From positions 1 to 20,104 of the forward strand of contig CAJOOV010000183.1 of the NCBI GenBank assembly GCA_905236265.1: DNA of 20,104 nt, read 5' to 3'. Origin of the DNA: an uncultured Oscillospiraceae bacterium. GTDB lineage: Bacteria; Bacillota; Clostridia; Oscillospirales; Oscillospiraceae. Below, one piece after another: positions 1 through 6,892 of this stretch; position 1 is the stretch's first letter; each line of letters begins with the position of its first letter. The notes under the pieces were generated by a model. It saw only the letters and a program-made list of their open reading frames with translations. It did not search any database and was not told the DNA's origin. The translations under genes and the position numbers were made by a program.

Positions 1-2
1 AG

Positions 3-2342
3 ACGACGGCGCAGGAGATCCTCTACAGTGCCCCCTCCGCTACGGGGACGAAGCTGGTCACCGTTCCCAAGGGCAGCGCCGTGACAGTTCTGGGAGGCAG
101 CGTCACCTCCTCTGAGGTCTATATCAACCGGCTGTATTTTCCCTATTGGTATCAGGTGAAGGTCACTGTCTCCGGCAAGAGCTACACCGGCTACATCCAT
201 GAACAGAGTGTCAGGGTGAATCAGGTCTATCACATCAAGACCAATTCTACAAAGAGCATTTCCTCCGTGACCAAGGTGACGGGCTATTCCGGGCCGGTTT
301 ATTACGAGAGCAGCGATCCCTCGGTTGCCACCGTCACCGCTACCACAGGACTGATTAAGGCTGTGGGCAGCGGCAGCTGCACCATCTATGCCATCAGCGG
401 CGGCGGGAGTTTTGACGCAATCGGCGTGAAGGTCTCCTCCTCCGGTACGGCCAGCAGCGATAAAGAGGGCAGCGGCCCCAGCATCGGCACCCCCGGCAGC
501 TATGTGGTGCCCCCCGCCATTTCCGATTCCCCGGTTCTTACATCCGCCCTCGCCATAAACGACGGCGTACAGGTGAAATGGGCGGAGTTCCCCAATGCGG
601 AATCCTACAACGTCTATCGAAAGACCTCTGGATCCGGCTGGAAGCTGGTTGCAAACACCTTCACCAATGACTATCTGGATTGGGATGTGGAGTCCAATAC
701 CCAGTATACCTATACGGTACGGGCATTTGTCAACGGCGCTCTCACCGGCTTTGACAAAACAGGTATCTCCATTCTCTTTCTGGAAACGCCCCTGATGGAG
801 TCCGCAGAGGCGGATGCCACCGGTGTCACTGTCACATGGCAGAGTGTCAGCGGTGCGGCGGGCTACCGGGTCTACCGCAGAATCAGCAGTGGAAAATGGT
901 CGCTGCTGACCACCCTCACCTCAGGAAAAACCACCACCTACCGGGATACGGACAGCGCCCTGAAGGCGGGAAATGAGTATATTTACACCGTGCGGGCAAT
1001 CAACGGAAGCCAGCGTTCCTACTATGATACGGCAGGCGCCTCCGTCATCCTGTTTGAGTCCGTCAATGAGCTGACTACGCCAAAGCTGACGGCCATTTCC
1101 AATGTCCCCAGAGGGGTACAGATCAACTGGGATACCGTTCCCGCCGCCGGGTTCTACCGGGTCTACCGGAAAAGCGGAGGCTCCAGCTGGCAGCCGCTGG
1201 GGAATGTGACCACCCCGTGGTATTTGGATACCGCTGTCACCTCCAATACCTCCTATACCTATACGGTGCGTGCCTTCCGGGGGACAAAGTATTCGGGCTT
1301 TAGTATCAGAGGGCTGACGATTCTCCATCTGTCCACGCCGGAGCTTGTTTCGGCGGATGCCTCCTCCAGAGGCATCACCCTGCAGTGGAAGGCTGTCACC
1401 GGGGCGAAGGGCTACCGAATCTACCGCAGAAGCGGGGGCGGCAGCTGGTCCATTGTCAAAAATGTTGGTAATATCACCTCCTACACAGATAACAGCGGTC
1501 TGGTGATCGGAACACGGTACATCTACACTGTCCGTGCCTTTTCCGGGAATACCTTTTCCTCCTATGTGGCAGGGGGAGTGTCCTCCATTGCAGGGGCAAC
1601 CCTGTCCACGCCTGCGCTGGTCAGTGCTTCAAACACGGCAAACGGCATCCGGTTCCAGTGGAAGGCAGTTTCCGGGGCGAAAAACTACCGCATTTACCGC
1701 AGAGTAAACGGGAGCGTCTGGAGTATCCTTGGTTATACTACTTCCCTCTCCTATCTGGATAAAAATGTCACAGACGGCACAAACTACACCTACACCGTGC
1801 GGGCGCTGTCCGGGTCAGACATCTCCAGCTATAACAACGGCCTGACCGTCCGGCGGCTCTCCGTTCCGAAGCTCTTATCCACCAGCGCAGATGCTAACGG
1901 TATCACGCTGAAATGGAATGCCGTCACAGGGGCAAACAGATACTGGGTCTTCCGCAGATTACCGGGAGAGAGCTGGGAGCTGCTGCAGGCGGTGACCTCC
2001 ACCTCCCTGACGGACAACAAGGGTCTGATTAAGGGAAAACGCTATATCTATACTGTCCGGGCGCAGTACGGCTCCTCCGTGTCCTATTACAACGCCACCG
2101 GGCTTTCCGCCACTGCGGCGGCAGACGGTGCAGAGGTGCTGGTCAGCTATGTTACTACGGGAACGCTGAATTACCGCACCGGGGCTGGCACCTCCTACCC
2201 TCTGGGCGGAACCTTCCGCAGCGGGGAGAAGGTTCAGGTAGTCAAGGGAGCGGCTGTCAATGTGGGCTCCACAGCGTGGTACAGGGTGAAGGTGAACGGA
2301 AGCTATTACTATGCCTCCTCCAAGTACCTCAAGGCTGCGTAA
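3..2342 (+). CDS. Multidomain surface or secreted protein: SH3-like, Big2-like, six FN3 repeats, C-terminal SH3 (5' end outside window)
   Basis: The frame is open from the window edge (first full codon at base 3) to TAA at 2340-2342, so the start and any signal peptide lie outside. The GTG at 81 is an internal valine codon. About 779 residues are visible. In order they show an SH3-like domain (roughly residues 7-72), a Big2-like immunoglobulin domain with the typical SSDPSVATV and GLIKAVGSGSCTI strands, a Ser/Gly/Pro linker, six fibronectin type III repeats of about 88 residues, and a final SH3 domain with NYRTGAGTSYP and AWYRVKVNGSYYYASS. These folds usually serve cell-wall binding and spacing in extracellular proteins of Bacillota. 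No catalytic domain is visible, but one could lie upstream. The gene ends at a two-way terminator facing the XRE regulator. The domain calls are firm; the role (adhesin, spacer or wall hydrolase tail) is not decided. Confidence 0.85.
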   Translation, partial: TTAQEILYSAPSATGTKLVTVPKGSAVTVLGGSVTSSEVYINRLYFPYWYQVKVTVSGKSYTGYIHEQSVRVNQVYHIKTNSTKSISSVTKVTGYSGPVYYESSDPSVATVTATTGLIKAVGSGSCTIYAISGGGSFDAIGVKVSSSGTASSDKEGSGPSIGTPGSYVVPPAISDSPVLTSALAINDGVQVKWAEFPNAESYNVYRKTSGSGWKLVANTFTNDYLDWDVESNTQYTYTVRAFVNGALTGFDKTGISILFLETPLMESAEADATGVTVTWQSVSGAAGYRVYRRISSGKWSLLTTLTSGKTTTYRDTDSALKAGNEYIYTVRAINGSQRSYYDTAGASVILFESVNELTTPKLTAISNVPRGVQINWDTVPAAGFYRVYRKSGGSSWQPLGNVTTPWYLDTAVTSNTSYTYTVRAFRGTKYSGFSIRGLTILHLSTPELVSADASSRGITLQWKAVTGAKGYRIYRRSGGGSWSIVKNVGNITSYTDNSGLVIGTRYIYTVRAFSGNTFSSYVAGGVSSIAGATLSTPALVSASNTANGIRFQWKAVSGAKNYRIYRRVNGSVWSILGYTTSLSYLDKNVTDGTNYTYTVRALSGSDISSYNNGLTVRRLSVPKLLSTSADANGITLKWNAVTGANRYWVFRRLPGESWELLQAVTSTSLTDNKGLIKGKRYIYTVRAQYGSSVSYYNATGLSATAAADGAEVLVSYVTTGTLNYRTGAGTSYPLGGTFRSGEKVQVVKGAAVNVGSTAWYRVKVNGSYYYASSKYLKAA
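519..2135 (+). repeat. Six tandem fibronectin type III-like repeats within the surface protein
   Basis: Six units lie at about 519-782, 783-1070, 1071-1331, 1332-1601, 1602-1859 and 1860-2135. Each has a strand like GVQVKW or GITLQW, then (Y)RVYR or YRIYRR followed by W, and closes with Y(T/I)YTVRA. The units have diverged at DNA level, so this looks like old domain duplication rather than recent slippage. The YTVRA-encoding segments are the most alike. Confidence 0.85.
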
Positions 2343-2377
2343 CCACCTGAAGGCTGAAAAAAACACAGATACCGAAA

Positions 2378-2424
2378 AAAAGAACCTGATCCGGGAGCTT
2401 GAAGCTCTCAGGTCAGGTTCTTTT
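2378..2424. terminator. Two-way intrinsic terminator between the convergent surface-protein and XRE genes
   Basis: AAAAGAACCTGA (2378-2389) pairs perfectly with TCAGGTTCTTTT (2413-2424). A small inner hairpin, GAGCTT/AAGCTC, fills the loop. The A-tract on the left and T-tract on the right let it work on both strands. Confidence 0.8.
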
Positions 2425-2444
2425 CGTCTCTTGGGGAAAAGGAG

Positions 2445-2903
2445 TTAAATCTGATCCGGGTCGAACTGGGGATAGTGATAGCGCCAGCGGTCGTATTCCT
2501 CCCGGCTGATTTCGCCGTTGTGATAGCGTGCAGCCATGGTCTTCCATTCACCGAGCATCCGGGAGAGCTGCTTTGCGTCTCTCCCCTTCTCTGTGTTAAT
2601 GCGCAGACTGATGTCTTCGTCAGATATGTCTATCTCCAGTCCATACAGGTCGGACAGGGCAAACAATGTGTGCATCAGACCCCGGTCGGTGTCAATATCA
2701 GGTATTGTGAGGGCATCGGGGGCAACGTCCAGCGCTTTTGCCAGCGCATTGGTCACATCCTTCTTCGGCGTTCTGATTCCCGCCTCATACTGTGCCATGC
2801 GTACATTGGCAGATTTTTCGGGAAAGCCTACCAGTACCCCAAGGTACTTCTGCGTCATTCCCCGTAACGTGCGAAAATAATGGATTCGTTCACCCATTGA
2901 CAA
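2445..2903 (-). CDS. XRE-family helix-turn-helix transcriptional regulator
   Basis: This is a DNA-binding regulator. The first 65 or so residues form an XRE/Cro-type HTH (MGERIHYFRTLRGMTQKYLG, then RMAQYEAGIRTPKKDVTNAL). The remaining 80 or so residues (DIDTDRGLMHTLFALSDLYG, then a charged helix and REEYDRWRYHYP) form a tail of unknown ligand or partner. The start is uncertain. The SD AGGAG (2913-2917) touches the ATG at 2912 with no spacing. TTG at 2903 is 9 bases away and ATG at 2897 (MGERI) is 15 away. I chose TTG for spacing; the homology-like start is MGERI. It has its own promoter at 3074-3102 and a long leader. From memory, similar regulators are frequent on clostridial integrative elements, but nothing else here shows such an element. 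Confidence 0.85.
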   Translation of the reverse strand: MSMGERIHYFRTLRGMTQKYLGVLVGFPEKSANVRMAQYEAGIRTPKKDVTNALAKALDVAPDALTIPDIDTDRGLMHTLFALSDLYGLEIDISDEDISLRINTEKGRDAKQLSRMLGEWKTMAARYHNGEISREEYDRWRYHYPQFDPDQI

Positions 2904-2915
2904 TATGACCATCTC

Positions 2916-3002
2916 CTAAAAAAACAGCAAAAAAGTGATCCGGGAGAGGGGTAAAACCAGAAGTTTCGAGATAATTCGATCAAACCATCCCAAGAAGTGC
3001 AA
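2916..3002 (-). CDS. Candidate small leader ORF, 28 residues, TTG start, overlapping the regulator's SD
   Basis: In the regulator's leader a TTG-started frame encodes a short hydrophobic, basic peptide (beginning MHFLGWFDRIISKLLV). Its TAG stop lies inside the TAGGAG that serves the regulator, an arrangement typical of translational coupling. An SD-like AAAGGTGA lies 12 bases upstream but is itself in a hairpin (GGTGA/TCACC). The rare start codon and long spacing make translation doubtful. The alternative is that this is only structured leader RNA. Confidence 0.2.
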   Translation of the reverse strand: MHFLGWFDRIISKLLVLPLSRITFLLFF

Positions 3003-3073
3003 GGGTGAAGACCGTCACCTTTGCCCTGTCCCTGACTCCTTTTGTCAATTCTCTTTATAAACACATCATTTTT

Positions 3074-3102
3074 AGCATATCAGAAATGTTTTGGATAGTC
3101 AA
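3074..3102 (-). promoter_or_regulatory. Sigma-A-type promoter of the XRE regulator
   Basis: On the minus strand, -35 TTGACT (3097-3102), a 17-base spacer and -10 TATGCT (3074-3079) are visible, preceded by TGA as an extended -10. This predicts transcription from about 3067 and a leader of about 150 nt before the regulator. Confidence 0.7.
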
Positions 3103-3377
3103 GATAAATTTTTAATAATGAACCAACTTTTTGTTGAACGTATTTGGCAAAATAATGTTTTTCTCTATCCGTGTATAGGATCGATGGCTTTTGCAGATAC
3201 TCATTGAATCACAAAAACTCATTGAAAAACCGGAACCGGAGGTCAGCTTACAGCAAAGTCTGCATCAATACGGTTCGTTTCATGCGGCACTTTCGTCCCT
3301 ATGACATGGGCAGTCAATGAGTACAGCATCCCTTTCAGGCATTTTTCTTATCATATCCATAGAGGAGGATTGAAAAT
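3103..3377. other. AT-rich gene-free stretch upstream of spoVAD
   Basis: No convincing gene lies here. A direct repeat ACTCATTGAA occurs at 3199-3208 and 3217-3226 (18-base period). A 37-codon frame from TTG at 3191 to TGA at 3302-3304 (start MQILIESQKLIEKPEPEV) reads like protein but has only a weak AGGA upstream, so it may be a gene remnant. A weak sigma-A-like pair, TTGTTG (3131-3136) and TAATGT (3153-3158), is present. I could not find a good sigma-G promoter for spoVAD. The spoVAD SD (GAGGAGGA) closes the stretch. Confidence 0.5.
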
Positions 3378-4391
3378 ATGGCAGAGAAGCAATTGGGTTC
3401 AGCCAGCTTTGCCCTTGCCCGCCCGGTCACTGTGCTGGGATGGGGGAATATTGTGGGAAAGAAAGAGGGAGAGGGGCCTCTTGGCGGGCTGTTTGACCAA
3501 ATATCTCAGGATAGTTATTTTGGAGAGCAGACGTGGGAAAAGGCCGAGAGCGCTATGCAGCGTCAGGCAGTCTCCGCAGCACTGGAACGCTCGGGGCAGC
3601 CTGCCTCCGCTCTGACGGCGCTGTTCGGCGGGGACTTGATGAACCAGTGCATTGCCACGTCCTATGCCGCAAGAAGCCTGAATGTGCCGCTGTTTGGGCT
3701 GTATGGTGCCTGTTCCACTATGGCGGAGAGCATGGCACTGGCAGCGCTTCTCATTGACGGCGGGTTCGCAGACTTTGCGGGAGCAGTTGCGTCCAGCCAT
3801 TTTTGTACCGCTGAACGGCAATACCGCACGCCGCTGGAATACGGAGGGCAGAGAACGCCCAATGCCCAGTGGACGGCCACGGCCTGCGGTGCGGTTGTGC
3901 TGGCAAGGGAGGGCAGCGGCCCCTATATCAGCCATGTGACGGTGGGCAAGGTGGTAGACAGGGCGATCAAAGACCCCAACAATATGGGCGCTGCCATGGC
4001 GCCTGCCGCCTATGACACCATCTCCACCCATCTCTCCGACACGGGGCGCAGCGCAGGCTTCTATGACCTGATTGTGACAGGCGATTTGGGTAAGCTGGGC
4101 AGCAGAGTGCTGAAGGAGCTGTTTCGTCAGGACGGGATGGAGCTGAACAACCACAATGACTGCGGCCTGATGCTCTTTGACCTGCAGAGACAGGACGTTC
4201 ACTGCGGAGGGTCGGGGTGTGGTTGCTCCGCCGCTGTGCTCACCGCACTGCTGTTGGAACAGGTGAAGCAGGGGAAGCTGCACAACATTCTCTTTTGTGC
4301 CACAGGTGCCCTCCACTCCCCCACCGCACTGGGTCAGGGGGAGAGCATTCCCGGCATCTGTCACGCCGTGGCAATCACCGATACACCGTAA
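3378..4391 (+). CDS. spoVAD: Stage V sporulation protein AD (dipicolinate-binding subunit)
   Basis: SpoVAD binds dipicolinic acid and works with the SpoVA membrane proteins that load it into the forespore and release it at germination. The protein has 337 residues, the usual family length, with a thiolase-like fold. Visible family stretches are LARPVTVLGWGNIVGKKEGE near the N-terminus, LFGLYGACSTMAESMALAA around residues 105-125, TPNAQWTATACGAVVL, YDLIVTGDLGKLG and GGSGCGCSAAV. The start is ATG with a strong GAGGAGGA SD 8 bases upstream. It overlaps nothing, and spoVAE follows after 13 bases, so the two are co-transcribed. Expression by sigma-G in the forespore is expected from the family, but the promoter was not seen. 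The usual upstream partner spoVAC is not in the window. Confidence 0.95.
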   Translation: MAEKQLGSASFALARPVTVLGWGNIVGKKEGEGPLGGLFDQISQDSYFGEQTWEKAESAMQRQAVSAALERSGQPASALTALFGGDLMNQCIATSYAARSLNVPLFGLYGACSTMAESMALAALLIDGGFADFAGAVASSHFCTAERQYRTPLEYGGQRTPNAQWTATACGAVVLAREGSGPYISHVTVGKVVDRAIKDPNNMGAAMAPAAYDTISTHLSDTGRSAGFYDLIVTGDLGKLGSRVLKELFRQDGMELNNHNDCGLMLFDLQRQDVHCGGSGCGCSAAVLTALLLEQVKQGKLHNILFCATGALHSPTALGQGESIPGICHAVAITDTP

Positions 4392-4404
4392 GGGAGGAAA
4401 TGAA

Positions 4405-4767
4405 ATGTTATGGGATTGTACGAAGGCTTTTCTGGTAGGCGGATTGATCTGCCTTCTGGGGCAGCAGCTCATTGACCGCACTAAGCTGACCCCGGCAAGA
4501 ATCCTCACCTTGTTTGTGGTACTGGGTGTTGCGCTGGACGCAATCGGCGTGTATCAGCCCCTCGCCCAGTGGGCAGGGGCTGGGGCATCCGTGCCGCTGA
4601 CAGGCTTTGGCTCCAATCTGGCAAAGGGCGTGCGGGAGGCGGTTTCCACTGACGGGCTTCTGGGCGCATTTACCGGAGGGGTCAAGGCGGCCGCAGGCGG
4701 TATTTCAGCAGCGGTATTCTTCGGCTGGCTGGCAGCGGTGCTGTTTAAACCGGCGGATAAGGCATAA
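4405..4767 (+). CDS. spoVAE: Stage V sporulation protein AE (SpoVAEb type)
   Basis: This is a small integral membrane protein of the SpoVA dipicolinate channel in the spore inner membrane. At 120 residues it matches the family length. Hydrophobic segments lie at about residues 7-18 (LVGGLICLLGQQL), 30-50 (LTLFVVLGVALDAIGVY) and 90-115 (AAAGGISAAVFFGWLAAVLF), with the family-like LTGFGSNLAKGVREAV between them. I chose ATG 4405 because GGGAGGAA lies just upstream; an earlier in-frame ATG at 4297 sits inside spoVAD. It is the second gene of the spoVAD-spoVAE pair and is followed by a perfect hairpin terminator. In Bacillus subtilis the operon is longer; here only D and E are adjacent. Confidence 0.93.
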   Translation: MLWDCTKAFLVGGLICLLGQQLIDRTKLTPARILTLFVVLGVALDAIGVYQPLAQWAGAGASVPLTGFGSNLAKGVREAVSTDGLLGAFTGGVKAAAGGISAAVFFGWLAAVLFKPADKA

Positions 4768-4788
4768 AAAGCGGAGAACTGCAGAAAA

Positions 4789-4827
4789 AGTGCGTATTTT
4801 CAACGTTATTGGTTGAAAATACGCACT
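4789..4827. terminator. Two-way terminator between spoVAE and the ATP-grasp gene
   Basis: There is a perfect 16-base stem, AGTGCGTATTTTCAAC (4789-4804) against 4812-4827, with a 7-base loop. On the minus strand it is followed by CTTTTTCTGC and on the plus strand by a T-rich stretch, so it can stop both convergent genes. Confidence 0.85.
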
Positions 4828-4852
4828 CTGTTTCTGTATTTGCTCGATCTGT

Positions 4853-6046
4853 TTACTTGCTCTTTAATGCGTCCTCATAGAATTGATCCAGCGCCGCCTG
4901 ATTGGGGAGATTGGCCACATACATCTGGTTCCCCATGGCACCGGAGAGAGCATCGGGAATCCGGCCAACCATCTTCATCTGGGGGCCGTACATGCTCATG
5001 ATCTGCTCATGGCTGTAGGCGAACTGCTTTCCGTCACGGCGGCCGACAAAGGCGCAGAAGTTATGCTCTCCCTCCGGCACGGTGCTCTTGTCAAAGGCAA
5101 TCATATCTGCCCAGATTTTATAGACATCGGTACTGTTGGCATAGTTCATCATATCCGGGGAGAAACCGCCGCAGGGGCGCATATTGACCTCCAACGCCAC
5201 TAGATCGCCCTTCTTTCCAAGACCCTGCTGATCTCTGGTGAGGCGGAAAAACTCAAAGTGGATAAAGCGGCTTTTCACGTCAAAGCTCTTCACTGTCTTG
5301 CGCCCGATGGCACGGGTGTCCTCCGGCAGATCCTTGACGATATAATACACGGAATTGTCGTTGTCGTTTACAATGTCCATAATGGACACCGGGCTGACGT
5401 TTCCGGTTTCAAAGATAGGTTCGCCGTGGGAGTTGATGATGGCGTCATAGGAGTTCACCTCGGCATAGACAAACTCCTCCATGATATAGGTGATCTCTCC
5501 CCGCTTGGTGCGCAGAAACTGCTCCAGCTGGGCATCGTTGGAGAGACGATAGGTGTCGTTTGCACCGACTCCGTTATCCGGCTTCACCACAACGGGATAA
5601 CCCACCTCGTCAATGAACTTTTTGCAGTTCTCGAAGGAGTCCACCAGATGATACCTTGCCACGGGAATGCCCACCTTCTGGTAGTATTCCTTCATGCGGG
5701 ACTTATACTTGATGCGGGGCATGTCGGAGCTTTGGAAGCCGGAGGTGATGTGGAAGGCAGTGCGGAGCATGGCATCCCGCTCCAGCCAGTATTCGTTGTT
5801 GGATTCCAGCCAGTCAATGGGGCCATATTTAAAGATCAGGAAGGCAACCGCACGATAGACCTCGTCGTAATTCTCCAATGAACCGACCTTGTAATACTCG
5901 TGAAGGCTGGACTTCAGATCGTTGGAGAGCTGGTCATAGGGCTGGTCGCCGATACCAAGAACGTTGATCCCGTTGCGGCGCAGCTCACGGCAGAACAGCC
6001 AGTAATTTGTGGGAAAATTGGGGGAGATAAAGACAAAGTTTTTCAT
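4853..6046 (-). CDS. ATP-grasp family ligase, substrate unknown
   Basis: ATP-grasp enzymes activate a carboxylate as acyl-phosphate and join it to an amine or thiol. The 397 residues show a pre-ATP-grasp Rossmann-like N-terminus (FVFISPNFPTNYWLFCREL), then VGYPVVVKPDNGVGANDTYRL with the nucleotide-binding Lys at about 155. Further on are EEFVYAEVNSYDAII, FIHFEFF (Glu about 265) and LVALEVNMRPCGG (286-294), which match the Mg-binding Glu and Asn of the fold. The enzyme is cytoplasmic, with no signal peptide. It is the last gene of a minus-strand operon behind two hydrolases, 78 bases after the nearer one, and has only a weak SD (GAAAGAAG). The context suggests the ligase makes an amide or ester product that the hydrolases cleave or trim, but this is inference. 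It resembles carbamoyl-phosphate-synthase-like ligases, and the substrate cannot be read from sequence. Confidence 0.88.
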   Translation of the reverse strand: MKNFVFISPNFPTNYWLFCRELRRNGINVLGIGDQPYDQLSNDLKSSLHEYYKVGSLENYDEVYRAVAFLIFKYGPIDWLESNNEYWLERDAMLRTAFHITSGFQSSDMPRIKYKSRMKEYYQKVGIPVARYHLVDSFENCKKFIDEVGYPVVVKPDNGVGANDTYRLSNDAQLEQFLRTKRGEITYIMEEFVYAEVNSYDAIINSHGEPIFETGNVSPVSIMDIVNDNDNSVYYIVKDLPEDTRAIGRKTVKSFDVKSRFIHFEFFRLTRDQQGLGKKGDLVALEVNMRPCGGFSPDMMNYANSTDVYKIWADMIAFDKSTVPEGEHNFCAFVGRRDGKQFAYSHEQIMSMYGPQMKMVGRIPDALSGAMGNQMYVANLPNQAALDQFYEDALKSK

Positions 6047-6124
6047 GGAATTACATACTTCTTTCTGTTGTGTTTAAAAAGCTGAAGCAGATTGTATGAA
6101 AAAAGGGGATGACAGGGGGTAGTA

Positions 6125-6877
6125 TCAGCCCAGAAGATAGGGCAGGAAATACACCACCTGCTTATGCCACCAATCCCAGTCGTGGCAGCAGTCATAGCCC
6201 CAATAGTCTACCCATGTATGGATGCCCTTGTTCATGAGAATGTGGTGCAGCTCTCTGGTAGATTCCGGCATCTCCCATGCGCCAAGACCCACGCAGATTA
6301 CGCTCTTTCGCTCGTTGAACATGCGGATATAGGGGTGGTCTGTGGGAAGATTTGCCATATAGTGGACGGGGGAGTTCATGTAAACCGTGTCGTCCATATA
6401 TCCGTCCCAGCCGTAGTCCGCCGTATAGATGCCGCTGAGAGCCAGCAGGCGGTCAAACAGATCAGGACGGCGGAAGAACAGGTTTGCGGCATGGGTAGCG
6501 CCCAGAGAACAGCCGAACGCCATCACGCCCGGCTCTCCCTGCGTACCGTTGCGCTGGTTGACCATCTCCCGCATAAAGGGAACCATCTCATCCGTGAGGT
6601 AGTTCATCCACTGCTCATGGCGCTGTCCCCTGCCGTAGGGGTCGCCGTTCTTGTTTGACCACGTCTCAGCGTCCATAGTGTCCACAGAGAACACCATCAC
6701 CTGACCGGATTCAATCCAAGGCGCCCAGGTATCCGTCATATGGAAGCCCTCAAAATCCCAGAACCTTCCGTCCTGACAGGGGATGTACAATACCGGGCGT
6801 CCTGCGTGCCCATATACCTTGCACTCCATATCTCGGTTCAGTGCGGAACTGTAATGCTTAAAATACTGTACTTCCAT
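6125..6877 (-). CDS. Alpha/beta-hydrolase, esterase family
   Basis: This is a 250-residue serine hydrolase with no signal peptide. The nucleophile elbow is GCSLG, with Ser about 124, after VMAFGCSLGATHAA. A likely catalytic His is in DCCHDWDWW (about 232), and GLGAWE (about 197-202) is a conserved segment after the acid strand. The N-terminal motif RPVLYIPCQDGRFWDFEGF is typical of a putative-esterase subfamily of Bacillota. It is the middle gene of the operon, 15 bases after the first hydrolase, with AGGAG 9 bases before ATG 6877. It differs clearly from its neighbour, so this is not a recent duplication. The substrate is unknown; acyl or peptide esters are possible. Confidence 0.85.
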   Translation of the reverse strand: MEVQYFKHYSSALNRDMECKVYGHAGRPVLYIPCQDGRFWDFEGFHMTDTWAPWIESGQVMVFSVDTMDAETWSNKNGDPYGRGQRHEQWMNYLTDEMVPFMREMVNQRNGTQGEPGVMAFGCSLGATHAANLFFRRPDLFDRLLALSGIYTADYGWDGYMDDTVYMNSPVHYMANLPTDHPYIRMFNERKSVICVGLGAWEMPESTRELHHILMNKGIHTWVDYWGYDCCHDWDWWHKQVVYFLPYLLG

Positions 6878-6892
6878 CCTGTATCACTCCTG

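Noticed and set aside
2981..3018. 12-codon frame VTVFTLALLGMV in the XRE leader as a holin-like toxin
   Set aside because: The start resembles such small toxins, but the frame stops after 12 codons and its SD spacing is 17 bases.
2855..3064. 69-codon minus-strand frame crossing the XRE leader and the start of the gene
   Set aside because: It overlaps the regulator in another frame, begins nearly at the predicted transcript start with no room for an SD, and has no coding signature.
3399..4508. Long open frame (369 codons) on the minus strand opposite spoVAD
   Set aside because: It lies antisense to a clear spoVAD, has no SD and reads as low-complexity His/Gln/Arg protein, typical of mirror frames in GC-rich genes.
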